This document shows positions 34,847 to 47,587 of a stretch of 64,000 nucleotides of DNA, in pieces. The stretch's first letter is position 1, and every line of letters starts with the position of its first letter. Under the pieces are notes generated by a model. That model saw only the letters and a list, made by a program, of their open reading frames with translations, ran no database searches and was not told the DNA's origin. This DNA comes from Cichorium intybus (taxonomy: Eukaryota; Streptophyta; Magnoliopsida; Asterales; Asteraceae), in the NCBI GenBank assembly GCA_023525715.1, contig CM042010.1:82709894-82773893 (forward strand). Direction: 5' to 3'. The translations under genes were made by a program, and so were the position numbers.

Positions 34847-36436
34847 ATGGCAACAAAATACGCTTTAGAAGTTACTTGTTCTTCTCAATCGTGTGTTGAT
34901 ATAATTGCCAAACTTCGCGATCACAACGATAATCTTGTTTGTACTCGAAAATCTCAACTATGGTCTTAAAAGGAAGCTAAAACCTCTCCAAGAAAAATTG
35001 GAAGCTAAAATAAGCGATTTCAAAATATTACAGGATGATTACAGCACTAAAAACTGTCTTCTCAATCTTGCTAACGAATACATTGTCAAATTGATTGCCG
35101 AGCGTGACTCTTTGAAAGCTCAAGTTCAAGATAAAGAATTTGTTTTTAAAAAATTTGAAGGCTCAAGCGTGATAGTCGAATCCATGATTGAGTCTCAACT
35201 TAAATGGGATGAAAATAAGGGTCTCGGGTACAAAAGTGTTCCACCTCCTTTTAATTATAATTGTACTCCACCCCTTGATTTAAACGACATATTTGTTGCT
35301 GAGAAATCTAGTCAGGCCGAGAAAGTTCTGTTAGAAAATATTGATGCTCTTGTTAAGTGTGCAGATGAAGCAAAAGAATATGATGTAAAATCTAGTTCTG
35401 AAAAGAATTTCTCTGCCACACCATCTATAACCACATCCAGTGTCCATAAGAGCCAAAGAACTGAACCTGCCAGTTGTTCAAAAAGGAGTGATGATGCTGC
35501 TAAAAGCTTAAATGATCATGCTCCTAGAAAAGTAAAGCCACAAAAGTTTGTGAAAGAAGGGGAAGTTCCTGTTGGACCAAGACCTAGTCCCACTAAATGT
35601 GATTGTACTTGTACTTGTGGAAACTCCTTGAAAATTTCAAAAGGACAAGGACCAAGTCACAATCTCATTTACTTGAAAAGACAAATATGCTTCAATTATG
35701 GGATTGCAGGTCACACCGCCAGGAACTATCCTTATCGCCCACACATTCCCTTCTATTCACAACACTGGCAGAATGTGCCAAGAGGGAGTAATTGCAAACG
35801 AAAGCCCTCAAGATCACGATCAAGAGATGGCGACTGGAATGAATCCAATGCAAAAAAGCAGGCCCCCAAGGACAAGACTGATTTGAAAGATGACTCTACC
35901 AAATCAAAGTCGGTAAAGTTGAGCTCTTCTCAAGGATCATCCTCGAGTCCTCATTGGCAATATAAGCACAAATCAAGGGGAAGTTCTGCTTCAAAATCAA
36001 CTGTTGATACACCCATCCGGTTAAACAACAAGCGACAAAAGCCAAACTACCGATGGGTACCTAAAGGCCAATATTCCAAATCATCTAATTGTCCTGCTAA
36101 TTCTTCATGTTCTTTATTTGATAAGCAGGATATGATCTTGGAATGAGTAAGGTGTGTTGATGACAATGGTTGACCCAGTTTCAAAATAGACTGGGTTCCC
36201 AAGATCAACTAATCCAGCATCCTGTGCAGGAGCAGCTACGGAGGAATATCATCAGACTTCGGTTTGTTGATAGTGGTTGTTCAAGGCACATGAATGGAGA
36301 CATCTCTCAACTGCACGTCATTCAAATCACTTATGGAGAGTATGTGTCCTTTGCGGAAGGGAGGAAAGGAAAAGATGATCACGTGGGGTTCGTAACTAAC
36401 GATGTGTTGGAAACTGAAAAGGTAACTTCATCCTGA
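34847..36436 (+). pseudogene. SIRE-like gag C-terminus and protease remnant
   Basis: A likely start at 34847 is lost after about 40 codons by a shift; the main frame runs 34905-36146. It has a coiled-coil-like charged region (residues 25-85 of that frame), a Cys cluster CDCTCTCGN near 35600 and a knuckle-like CFNYGIAGHTARNYP with two Cys replaced by Tyr (35688-35735). A basic Ser/Arg/Lys tail ends in WVPKGQ. The next frame carries the protease motif VDSGCSRHMNG (about 36265). The sequence ends soon after, with no integrase or RT. Confidence 0.7.
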
Positions 36437-36529
36437 ACTGATTTGATTTGCTTTGATGGCTAATACTTCAATTTTGAATTCTATACATTTTTGTTTCAGT
36501 TAAATTTGTTCATTCTCTCCATGCACAAA

Positions 36530-36542
36530 TTTAGGGGGAGAA
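36530..36542 (+). other. Polypurine-like tract
   Basis: TTTAGGGGGAGAA lies only about 100 bases after the protease remnant. Copia elements often have this purine run around the end of the coding part. It suggests an internal deletion removed integrase, RT and RNase H. Confidence 0.45.
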
Positions 36543-36933
36543 TTAAAAACAAAACAAAAATTATAAAACTTTAAAAATACAAAAATATGTCTTTACTTTT
36601 CAGAAAACTTAAAAAATCAAGAAAACTCAAAAAATAAAAATATATGTTTTTTTGTTTCATATATTTCCTTTCAGAAAATAAAAAAAAACTACAAAAATAT
36701 TGTACTTTTTCATATTTGCTTGATCGTCAGTGTTTCTGATAAATACTTACTTTTTCATATTAAGAACGACCAAGGGCGACGCTACATAGATATAAGGACA
36801 CCCCTTGATTTGGAAAAAGAAATAGTACTTATATAGATATTTCAAATGGACACCCTTAACTTTTAGATAGACACATTTTACTCTAAGAGTAATGCTCTAG
36901 AGAGTTTTTGCTTATATGGACGCTTCCCACTTC
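36543..36933. other. AT-rich stretch without a gene
   Basis: A-rich runs (AAAACTTAAAAAATCAAG and similar) and nothing else recognisable. Confidence 0.4.
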
Positions 36934-37820
36934 TGTAACGCCCCAAATTCCAAAGTAAAATTTTCATCTATTAAACGGTTCAAATACGTAAAAATAGGTC
37001 AAGAAAATAAAACCATTTAATTCTAATTTACAATTAAAACATTTAAAACTGTGATTATCAAAATAATTGAAAGCGTTATCCAGCGGAAGACTTGAATACC
37101 AAAACCCTATATGTAATACAGTCGCGTCGTGCTCCATATCCACGTTGTTCAGCCCACCTCTTTCCAACATTCTTAATCCGTTAAGCCAAGGTCTAATACC
37201 TTCCGGGACCCTTCCAAACAGTCACTAGATCCATAAAATGCTAACTTTTCCGTCCAAACATGACCATGCAAGCAAATGGTCAATATCTAGGTCCAAATGA
37301 GCAAAATCCAACTTAAACACTCAAGGTAGCTTGGCTTACTCCCACAATCAGTCTAAAACATTCAAAGAAGGCTCAAGGGACATAAAGTTCCAACCTTTAT
37401 CACTACACTCCAAAGATCAAGCCATAAAGGGGCCAAAAACTCATGCAAAGTCTCCATAACTAATAAACACACAAAGGTCCAAAAATGCAGATCTTGATCA
37501 CTCAACCTTGAAGAAGAACTTCAAGCACCACCATGCACCTTCTCTTCGTCAAGAATTTTTAAAAAATAGGCAAGAACACTAAAAATCAGCCCAAGGAGGC
37601 TAAAGAGAAGACTAGGACGTTTTTGGGAGCTGAAATGTGACAAATGACAGCCACCTAGGGTTTTGTGCCCTTATATATGGCCCAAATCTCGATATCTAGG
37701 GTTTTGGCTCAAATAGCGAGGTTATCTAGAGATGGTGCTGAGCCACTCCCTCAGACACAATAGCGTCACTAACCATGCTCCACAGTGTTGCTAATGTCAG
37801 CATGATAGTGGCGTTATGCC
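36934..37820 (-). repeat. Ty3-like LTR block, cut by G2
   Basis: The outer sequence TGTAACGCCCCAAATTCC, read on the minus strand, ends in GGGGCGTTACA. A minus-strand TATATAAGG near 37675 fits that orientation. The right side ends at the G2 LTR. ATGCC at 37816-37820 would be one G2 target duplication. The element body is not seen. Confidence 0.45.
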
Positions 37821-38103
37821 TGTTGTCGCCGGAATCTATGTAAATTGCGGAATATGAAACGGTTGCGGAAAGATAGAGTTCTGAAAGGTGAGTTTCGGAA
37901 TGTGGACAAGTCCGAAGACTTGATGATTGCGAAATGATAATGATAGAATGTATACATAAACTAGATCTTAAATAGCTCAACAATGAAATGCACAAACAGT
38001 TAATTGACTTGAAAAGTAAAGACAGGAAGATTAAATAGCAGGAAATATAAGAACAAGGCAAGAACTGATATGAACAGCAAGGGATTTGATGGAATGAGAG
38101 GAG

Positions 38104-38189
<86 letters not shown>

Positions 38190-38978
38190 ATGAAAGTGTT
38201 ACAAATCGTCTCTCAAACTCATGAGGACTGCAAAAGACTTGGTCTCCCTTTTATAGACTAAGGGAAGACCTTTGGATAATATCCTAAGGATTGAAGAGCA
38301 GACAACACGTCTCTCTTCAGTTAGACAATAAGGACAAATTAATATAATAATACAATGTCAGACTAGGGTGGGTTATCTAGAATATAAAAATACTAAAAGT
38401 ACAATCGACATGCTCCTAAAAGCCCACGCATGACCTAGTCTAATCATGTCCTATAACTTGAAGCACTTATCTATTTTGTCTTATCTCTAGCTTCAGTCTT
38501 CAGTCTTTAGTGTAGAGTGTTTAAATACAATAGTTTTCAGAAGTTCCGATGACTTGCTGGTCCGAAATCCTGAGAGGATTTCGGTGTTTTGACATTTAGG
38601 ATTCAAGTAACTTCGGAACATGATCTTGAGCATTCTTGAGTTCGGAACATGGTCTTCCGAACTGGACTTCTGAATTAGTTAATCTTCTGGTCTTTATCTT
38701 TTCTGAGATCTTTCTTTTGATAGATTTCGAAATCCAATACTGGATTTCGGTATATGATGATTCAGACAGATATATTAAATGAACATAACAAGGACAATCA
38801 GAAGCATGCATATTCTTTGAAAACATTCTGAACATACAAAGACTATTGTTTCTTAATCAACAAATAAAACATTCAAACAACTAAGTAATTATCCAAACAT
38901 TCCAGCAACTATCATAATTGTTCAAACACAAACCATTCAAGCTCCGAGATGGTCAATGACTCGTTTTGAACACTAACA
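37821..38978 (-). repeat. 3' LTR of G2
   Basis: 1158 bp; minus start TGTTAGTGTTC at 38978, end GGCGACAACA at 37821. TATAAAA at 38255-38249 (minus). Compare G1 24704-25892. Confidence 0.9.
38105..38187. repeat. (TA)n microsatellite in G2 LTR
   Basis: About 41 TA units at the same LTR position as in G1, where the run is about 54 units. Confidence 0.97.
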
Positions 38979-38992
38979 ATTCCCCCTTTGGT
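38979..38992 (-). other. Polypurine tract of G2
   Basis: CCAAAGGGGGAAT on the minus strand directly before the LTR; fixes the 3' LTR identity and orientation. Confidence 0.88.
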
Positions 38993-39330
38993 GACCAACC
39001 AAGGGGTTTGCACTTTTACTTCTTCAAGCTTTATCCAGAACTCCCTGCCTGCATGCGTACGACCAAAAGTTTCTGACACCTATCATCCACTCCATTCTCT
39101 TCAGCAATTCCTTCTTAGCTTCCGGGTCTGAGTGAGATGATTTTTTTTACTGCTTCAATGTATTTTTGTAGCATAGCATTGGGGACTCTTCTGATCTGTT
39201 CTGCTCGGAAGAAAAGGAAAGTTCATTTTCTAAATGAATCTTGGTAAATTAATCCAAGCATGGGATCCTTGGTGGCTCCTTTCTTCTAGGTGTCTCGAAC
39301 CTTGGGAATGGAGAGATCTACTAGTTCTTG

Positions 39331-41520
39331 TTATTGTTCATCAAGATGACTTTTCACTAGTTTGAACATTTCACCATCAGCAGTGTAGAATTCTTCTAGA
39401 AGGCAGTGTAGAAATCGCCTTGCAGCCAAGTAAGCTTCTCTTGCATCTTTATTCTTCACAGCTTTTGAAGTTAACCTCATGACAATTGAGTAAATGTCAG
39501 CTGGATTCATCCTTTTGAAGTTTGCTTCTGATATTTTTATCTTCTGATCGTAGTTGTTGTTCCTGACAATATCACACTCGTAATAGTTAGATCTTTCAAA
39601 AGTTTTTCTTTTTACGCTTGTAACAGAAGTTATAGGCTTAGTGGACCAGGTATTCTGTGTTTTAGTGTATCTATCCAGGAACTTCTGATTCTTGATTCTA
39701 ATGGCAAAGGCTTTATCTTTTTCGGGAAATCCTGAGAAACTCAGAGTGTAGATGTATTTGTCTCCATTCGGAGTCAAGGGGATGTCCCAATTGTGTTCAG
39801 GAGTTGGAGGGGGATCATATGATTGGTAGGGCTTGAAGTCGGAATCAGTTAGAGGTCTGAATTTGAAAAGTTTTGAGAAATCTAGTTGGCTGGGACCACT
39901 AGGACCAGCTTTTGTTGGATCAGCTGATCCTGGGTCGGAGTCAGAACTGAATTCCTCAGCAAACAATTTGGCTCTAGCGTTGAAATATTCGTCCTTTTGA
40001 TATTTGAGGGCTGGTGGATCTGAATCTTTGATGGGCGGATACAGAAGATTTTCATATTCTGTATGGATTGGGAATTTTGGAGGAGATGTAATTTTCGAAG
40101 GAGATTTTGTAGAAGGAGTTGGAGCTTTCAGTGATTCTTTTGGAGTTTTCTTAGGGATTGACTCTTGGGTAGATTTCTTTTCTTGATCCTTTTGATCACC
40201 GATGGGTTCATTTTCTGATGGTTTGATCTTTTGATTATTAGTTTCTTTTTTTGACTCGTTGCCCTTTCTATCATGGGCATCTCCTTTTTCTTCATCATCC
40301 TTCTCTTCAGTGCCACTTGGACATCATCATTTTTATCACCTTCTTTTTGTTTCGGAACCGCCATCCCCCCTCCTAGGACTCCTTCAGAAACGGAAGGGGG
40401 CACAGGTAGGCAGCTCAGAATAGCCTCAAGCTTGGAAGTTACATTCGTAGCTACTTTCTGAGTTCCTTCGAAATACCCTTGGAGGTAACATCCTTGAACT
40501 ATTCACAAGAATCAATGTTCAGACTTGTGTAAAGTTTATCTGCTGAATTGGACCTTCCATGGTGTCGGTAATCTTTTCGAGGGTGTTGGTCAGCAATTGC
40601 AGCAATAGAAGATGAGTTTTTCAGAGAGATTCATTTTCTGAAATGACTCCATGAATATATTTTGACAGATTTTCGAGGAAGGAGTTAATTTTCAGATCCA
40701 TAATATGAGTGACTTCAGAAAGTTTCTGCTGACATTTCTGAACTTCGTCTAACATCGTCTAAGCAGTTTTCATCATGTTGGTGACATCATTCTGTCGGTG
40801 AGCATCAATATCGGTTAGGCCTGCTGAGAGGGCCTTCGGAACTTCATTGTCTAGGTGGAGAAAAACTTCCTTCTTCTTAAATTTGGCCAATCTAGTTTCG
40901 AGTTCTACAACTTCCTTTACTAAAGCTTCCTGGTTCTAAGATGCTTTAAGTTTGGAGACCAGGGTAATCAGAGAATCGATTTTCTGATGAAGGAGTTTAT
41001 CATCTGAATTTTGGACAGGAGGATGTGATGGTGGTACTTCTGTTTCAGCTTTGTTGGAGGATGAGTTGCTCTCACTAAGATCAGTTTCATGAACTTTTGA
41101 TGGTGAGGGCTTATCCACTTCCTGGTCTATTCCAAAGACAGGTGCTTTGATTGATATAGATTGAGTATCGGAGAAAACTTGTCGTGAGCCTGATTCAGCA
41201 GGTTGATCGGTGGTAGTTTTGGTTGCCAAGGGATTCTTTTTCTGACGCTCCTGGGCCATGTATCGATCCCAAGTGAGGGGAACGATGGAAGAGGCTATTT
41301 TGGCCCAGTCTCTTTCGGTGGTGTCAAACAAGTAGACAGGGGTGTCTACTAATTTTGAGAGTTCGGAGGTTAGATAAGTGTTGATTTCATTGGTGAGTTT
41401 GTGGATTCTTCTTCTTTCTTTCTTGATATCGTCATGGTCAGTTTCGGAGGGGGGGACCAAGGTCTGAGAGAATTTGGAGTTCAATGTTCCAAAACTCAAA
41501 TTGTCGTAAGAGACTTTCAA
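39331..41520 (-). pseudogene. G2 third ORF, C-terminal part
   Basis: Three main frames: 41520-40936 (194 codons; helix-rich, with KLTNEINTYLTSELSKL then a Ser/Glu-rich tail), 40403-40128 (Lys-rich) and 39966-39331 (211 codons, a Pro-rich start then a folded-looking part with YTLSFSGFPEKDKAFAIRIKNQKFLDRY). No known catalytic motif is seen. Comparable regions of SIRE-type elements are called env-like, but I see no clear signal peptide or fusion segment here and do not assign a function. Confidence 0.55.
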
Positions 41521-42307
41521 CTAGCATAGCTTGCTGATTCACAGTCGTTCGATATGTCGAAGCATCAAGCGGATTTGTATTCGGAGGAGGTTGAGTGAGA
41601 TTAGGAATGATAGTTGCTGGACTTTAGAACATTGGTTTTTCAATAATCTTTTCTTTTCCTTTATCTTTTGTTGGTGAGTTCTGTTTTTCCACCGTTTTGA
41701 TTATTTCTTGTGTATCTTCTGAGTCCGGAGAGTTCTGTCTTTCCTCATTCTTTTCGGACTTAGAATCCTTTAGTGACCAATCAAATGGCTGCAAAGTGTA
41801 TAAAAGTTAGAGGGATATAATGTGGAAACAGATTCCAAAGGTAACACATACCTAGGGGGAAACTGAATTCAATTTATCACATAGACATGAAAGGTCAGAC
41901 CAAAAATTATTTTGGATTCCCAAAAATCTGAGATTTTTGTTTCGCAATTGTTAAAACACAGAAGTTAGACCAAATAATACTGAATATATACCTGGATTTC
42001 TCAAGTGCCAATGACGATGGACAATGAATTGTTTAACAAGGCACTTAGTTATGACTTATATGAAATAAGTGAAGTGATATTTCAAGTATTCTAAATGTGA
42101 TTGATATTTTAAATCCAAAGTCTCTTTGTAAATTCTATCCAACAGAGAAAATCTCAGAATGAGGATTCACAAAAGGTGTTTGAGAAATAAGATTCAGAAA
42201 AAGAGTTTCAGAAATGAGATTCAGAAGAAGAGTTTCAGAAGAGAGACATGTGTACCGCTTTGGTTTTCCTTTGTTTCTTTTTCGGAGGTTGCTTGGTTGG
42301 AGAGGGC
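41521..42307 (-). other. Middle of the G2 third-ORF region
   Basis: Fragmentary coding signal only, with a Lys-rich stretch near 41640-41780. A tandem GAGATTCAGAA(A/G)AAGAGTTTCAGAA repeat is at about 42187-42245. No continuous frame. Confidence 0.4.
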
Positions 42308-43632
42308 TCAGAAGCCTTCTTCTTTCTTTTCTTTGGTGCAACAAAATCCTGTAAAGGTTAAAGAGGGATAGGGTGGGATGTTTTGAGTGTCAGCAAGGTG
42401 TTCGATTACTGCATCTTCTTTTAGATCAGCCAAATTAAGAAGTGAAACAGGCAATCTTCTGAGTTTGCCAAATATAGAGTCAGTCTTGGGTGCATAAGGC
42501 TTGGCTTTTGGGATTTCTAGTTTGTCACCATTAGGAGCAAGGATCGGAAGCTGGAAGACTTTGTACAAGTGTTCAATGCACATTGCCCAAAAACATACTG
42601 AATGGATTTTTCCCTTTGATTTCTAAGAAGTCGGTATGTAAGAAACAAAATCTCCAAATAAAATTTCTGCATAATCTATCTCTTTCCCAGTGTATAAGCT
42701 CCAAAGAAGTTCTAGCATGTGTTTGCTTAACTGGTTTGTACCACCAGTCTTACCAGTTAAGCACTTAATCATGTATTGGATTAAGCATTGCCAGAGAGGA
42801 GAGATGTGCCCTTTGGAAAGTTGGTATAGTTTAACCAACTTGTATGCATATCCCATTTTATAAATCATGTTTTCAAGATTTTGTGAGGAAGGGTGATCGA
42901 ATTAGGCTTCGTGATATGGAAGTTGAAGGGTTGCTGCAAACACTTTCTTGTCCAATGGGACGTCCTTACCATCCGACATGGTAACCAAATAAGTATTTTG
43001 GACCTTTTTCGCTTACATGACAGTCGTTTCGAGTAAAGACACTGGAATTTCTGGTGCTGCATCAAAGAAAGCTCGTGCTAGTGAATGTCTAGACAAAATG
43101 TGGATCAAGACTCTTTAATGATCTTTGTAGAGTGAGAGGTTTCCTGAAATATGACGACTGGAGGGAACAGCCATTAAAACATTTCTAAGAACATCACAGG
43201 CAAAATATACTAAAAAAAATAAGAAACAATCAAGAGCAGTTAGAACATAGTATAGACATCCATAGGTTATTTTCTGTGAAAGTAGAGTTTTTGATCGATG
43301 AGAATATACGTGAGGAATGTTTATGTTTGAAAGAGATCACAGAAGGTTGATGTATTTACCTGGATAGAGATGTCGAGAGACAGAAAGAAAAAGCTCCATA
43401 ACCAGAGATGAGTGCGAGAATCTAGGGTTTCATAGGAAATCTTGAAGAACCAAGCGACGACAATGGCGGTGAGAATGAGAGAGAGAGAGAGAGTATGATC
43501 GTTTGAGAGAGGTTGAGATAATGAAGAAGATGAAGCGGTGAAGAAGATGATAAGAGGGGGAACGCTTTTAAGTAAGGTTTGAAATGTGGGGGAAACCGCT
43601 AGAATTGGAATGAAAGGACGCTGATTAGACAT
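42308..43632 (-). pseudogene. G2 third ORF, N-terminal part
   Basis: Frames 43065-42865, 42868-42623 and 42583-42308 carry a conserved-looking globular part: PLWQCLIQYMIKCLTGKTGG, HMLELLWSLYTGKEIDYAEILF and FWAMCIEHLYKVFQLPIL. This domain type is common in third ORFs and ORF-1-like proteins of plant LTR elements. A candidate intron (GT at 43359, AG at 43210, minus) with a T-rich 3' end separates a CT-rich 5' segment from the body. Stops and shifts make it non-functional here. Start codon uncertain. Confidence 0.5.
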
Positions 43633-43671
43633 GTTAGAAAAAGGTTTCGCTTGACATTTAATGCCAAGCAA

Positions 43672-44041
43672 TGATTAAAAAGTATGGTCTACTCAGAGAG
43701 AGACACGTCTGACACGGCTACCGATTTATTCTAAATATTAAATACTAATAATTGGAAATTTAATGTATCGACAATTTAATTTACATTCGTTATCATTTAA
43801 TTGGTCGTTTTCAATTTCAGATGAAGAATGAGTTCAGAAAATTAAGGAAAAAGAATATGTGTACCTTGATTGTGAGGATTTCAGGAATGGAGGTTCAGAA
43901 AAGATTGTGAGAACAGATTTTCCCGAAAAAGGATTAAGAAGGTTGAAACAAAATAAGGTTGCTCAGAACCTGATTTGAGGTTTTCGGAGACCTTTTTCGG
44001 AGATCCAATTTATATTTCGGAAGAAGAGGTTCCGAATAAAT
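43672..44041 (-). other. Spacer between G2 RNase H and third ORF
   Basis: No gene. The part next to RNase H is shared with G1 2010-2223. Confidence 0.5.
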
Positions 44042-45480
44042 TCATTCTCTGAAGAAATCTGAGTGAGGATATAGCATTCCCAACATTTTTAGAAAATTGT
44101 GAAATTTTGTAGTATCCAATGCTTTAGTAAAAATATCAGCTACCTGTTCCTCAGTAGGAATAAAGTACAGTTCAATATTACCTTGCAAGATTTGATCTTT
44201 TATGAAGTGGTACCTAAGGTCGATGTGCTTAGTCATGGAGTGCTGAATAGGATTGTGGGACATGGCTATAGCACTCTTGGAATCACAGTAGATGGGAACT
44301 TGAAGAAATTTGTATCCATAGTCTAGGAGCTGATTCTTCATCCAGAGGACTTCTGAGCAGCAAGGAGAAGCAACAACATATTCTGCTTCTGCTGAAGACA
44401 AAGCCACACAATTTTGCTTCTTTGAAGAACAGCTCACGAGCCTTCCTCCTAGGAATTGACAACCTCCAGATGTGCTCTTTCTAGCTAGTTTACATCCGGC
44501 ATGATCCGAATCAGTAAATGCTTAGAGTTTGAAGTTGTCTCCGATAGAATACCATAGACCCATTGCATTTGTGCCTTTAAGATATCTGAAAATTTGTTTC
44601 ACCGCAATCAGATGTGAGAGCTTCGGAGCTGCTTGATATCTTGCACAAATACATGTGGCAAACATAATGTTAGGTCTGCTGGCAGTCAAGTACAGGAGGG
44701 AACCAATCATCCCATGATAGATTTTGTGATCTAGTGGTTCGCCTTCTGGATCTGCAAATATTTTATGATTGGTGGATATGGGAACTTTTGCAGTGGAGCA
44801 TTTCTCAAGGGATAACTTCTTCAGAAATTCAATCGTTTATTTTTCTTGGTGAATGAATATTCCTCTGTTTGTTTTTCGGCTTTGAAGACCTAAGAAGAAA
44901 TTTATTTCCCTATTCATGCTCATATGAAATTTTTCAGTCATAACTTTTGCAAATTCATCAACCATAGATTGATCGGTTGACCCAAAAATGATATCGTCTA
45001 CATAAACCTGTACAATCATTATATGTTTCTGATGGGATCGTACGAAAAATGTAGGATCAATGGTACATCTTCTATATCATGATTTCACTAAGAAATTTAA
45101 TAAAGTTTCATACCAAGCCCTTGGCGATTGCTTCAATCCATAAACAGCTTTATTTAGACGGTACACGTGGTTAGGACGAGATAGACCTTCAAAGCCAGGA
45201 GGTTGCTGAGGATAGACAACCTCTTGAAGATCTCCTTGAAAAAATGCAATATTCACGTCCATTTGATGAACAATGATGTTTTTGTGAGCAACATAGGCTA
45301 GGAAGATTCTGATGGCTTCTAGCCTTGCCACAGGTGCATCTGTCTCGTCATAGTCAAGTCCTTAAATTTGACTATACCGTTTTGCAACTAATCTGGCTTT
45401 GTTTCTGATTACTATACGTATGTCGTCTAACTTGTTTCGAAAAACCCATCTTGTGCCAATAATAGTGTGGTTTGTTGGTC
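44042..45480 (-). pseudogene. G2 reverse transcriptase and RNase H
   Basis: RT fragments at 45331-45077 (HQMDVNIAFFQGD), 45019-44837 (active-site YVDDIIFGST) and 44710-44522, then RNase H 44437-44042 with SSAEAEYVVAS, CDSKSAIAMS and EEQVADIFTKAL. Breaks lie between each. The RNase H end is 131 codons in one frame, longer than in G1. Confidence 0.88.
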
Positions 45481-45493
45481 GTGGCACAAGATA

Positions 45494-47113
45494 TCATACC
45501 TGATTTCTCTTAAATTCTTCTAACTCTTCCTCCATAGCTTTTATCCAATCATCGTCATCAAGTGCGTCAAAGATAGTCTTTGGTTCAAATTTGCTGATGT
45601 AAGCTGCAAAATGACATTCGTCCTGGATTGACTTCTTTGATCTTGTTTGAACTCCGGAAGAAGGATTTCTGATTATCTGGTTCGGAGGGTGGTTTCGAGT
45701 CCATTTGTGAAGTCTCGGAATCAATGTTGGATCTGATTCAGAAGGGGCTATGTATTGGATGAATTCGGAGTTCTCAGGAGTTATATCTTGAATGTGTGAT
45801 TCTTCAACAGAGATGTCTTCATCAGCTTCAAATATGAAGATGGGTGCATCATTGGAAGCATCCGCTGAGGAGTTATTTCTTTCATCTCCTGAGTGTTGAT
45901 GGTACCCCTCGGATTGTGGGATTCCATCAACATGTGTTGGGAGCAAGAGCGCCCCTTCGACTTGTGCTGGGTGCGAAGGCTCCCCCTGAACCTGTTCGAC
46001 ACGTGAAGGGAGCATAAGCTCCCCCTTAATTGTTGCATTTAAATTTGAAGTTCTGACATGATTTGTTGGCACTGATGGTTCGGATGATGTAGATGTGGAA
46101 GGACCCGAAGCTGTTGTGATTTGTTGAATGGCTTCAGGAGAGTGAATGATTTCTGCATGTGTTGCTGTTTCCCGAGGGTCGAAGAGGAGATCGTAATCAA
46201 TTTCAATTGTTGGAATAGTTGGATGTCCTTCTGGGATATCAGCTTTCATGACGTACAAGATGCCATATGCTAGTATTCTCCAGAGATATTGATCATCAAA
46301 TTCTACGTCAAAGCTTTCCTCAATAACTCTCGTTCTCGTGTTCAACACACGGTAAGCAACAGATTTAGATGAGTAACCCATAAAAATTGATTCATCGCTT
46401 TTGGGAACAAATTTTCCCAAATGGTCTTTATTGTTTTTGATGAAGCATCGACAACCCAAAATATGTAAGAATTTAACGTTGGGTTTTCTCCCATTTAAAA
46501 TTTCATAAGAGGTCATCTGAAGTAGTTTGTTGATAATAGATCGGTTTTGTACAAAACATGCTGTTGCAATCACTTCTACCCAAAATGATAGTGGAAGGTT
46601 GTCGAAGTTGAGCATGGCTCTAGCTGTTTCAACAAGAGTTTTATTTCTTCTTTCTACTACACCGTTTTGCTACGGAGTGTAGCGAGCTGAAAAGTTATGC
46701 TCGATTCCCTTGGATGCTAAAAATTCTTCTGTCTGTCTATTGATGAATTCAGTTCCGTTATCGCTTTAGATCCTTCTGACAGGTAGTTGTACCTTGAGCT
46801 CTATAGATGTGATGAAGTTTTTGAACTATAGGAAGGTTCCAGATTTTAGTCTCAGGAAAAATACTCATGTGAATCGGGTAAAATCGTCCACAATCACCAG
46901 GATGTACTTCTTGTGATTCAGGCTTGCAACTGTTGATGGTCCACATAAGTCAATGTGGAGAAGTTCCAAAGGGTGAGAGATGCTTGAATCAGAAATTGAC
47001 TTATGGGGTTTCTTCTTCTGTTTGACCAATGCACATGCTACACATAGATTTTCGTTGTCGAATCTCAGAAGTGGGATTCCTCTGACCATTTCTCCTGTCA
47101 CTAACTGATTCAT
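45494..47113 (-). pseudogene. G2 integrase and integrase-RT linker
   Basis: 47113-46865 holds the zinc part and LLHIDLCGP core start. A broken stretch 46860-46620 contains the second catalytic region. 46615-45494 is a 373-codon frame from MLNFDNLPLSFW through the variable linker to the start of RT (DDDWIKAMEEELEEFKRNQV). The linker is long and acidic with several short repeats (SLPSRVEQVQGEP-like), longer than in G1. Confidence 0.86.
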
Positions 47114-47146
47114 GTATCGAAAGTTCAGATGTGCTAACTTTCGATG

Positions 47147-47587
47147 CTAGAGCCAGCTAATTTCGGAATGTCCCTTCGAGAGTAGACACAATCTACGCAT
47201 GCCGATGAATAAAGGGATGTCAAGAGGAAACATGTTGATACGTCTCGGAGACTTCACTAAGCATCTGTCTCTGGTCTTAGTCATGATGTTGCTGAATACA
47301 TCATCAAATTCTACTCTAAGACCAGTGCTGACGAGTTGACCTACGCTTATTAAATTCTGTTTCAGTCCGAGAACGTATGCAACATTCTGAATTGTGAAGT
47401 TCCTATTTGTCAGAACCCCGTATCCTTTTATTATTCCATTGGCATCGTTTCCAAATGTTACATATCCTCCATGGTTGACTTCTCGATAGTCCCTCAAGAA
47501 CTCTAATCTCCCAGTCATATGCATTGAGCAAGCACTATTAATAACCCATTCACCGTCTTGCTCTTCAGCACTGAAAGCTTGAAACAT
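47147..47587 (-). pseudogene. G2 aspartic protease, active-site Asp replaced
   Basis: An open 146-codon frame reads EWVINSACSMHMTG at the active site. Canonical copia proteases have Asp-Ser/Thr-Gly; here it is Asn-Ser-Ala, as in G1. The rest of the domain (GGYVTFGNDANGIIKGYGVL) and the start of GAG-pre-integrase (GLKQNLISVGQL) are well kept, so the change is not general decay. Confidence 0.78.
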
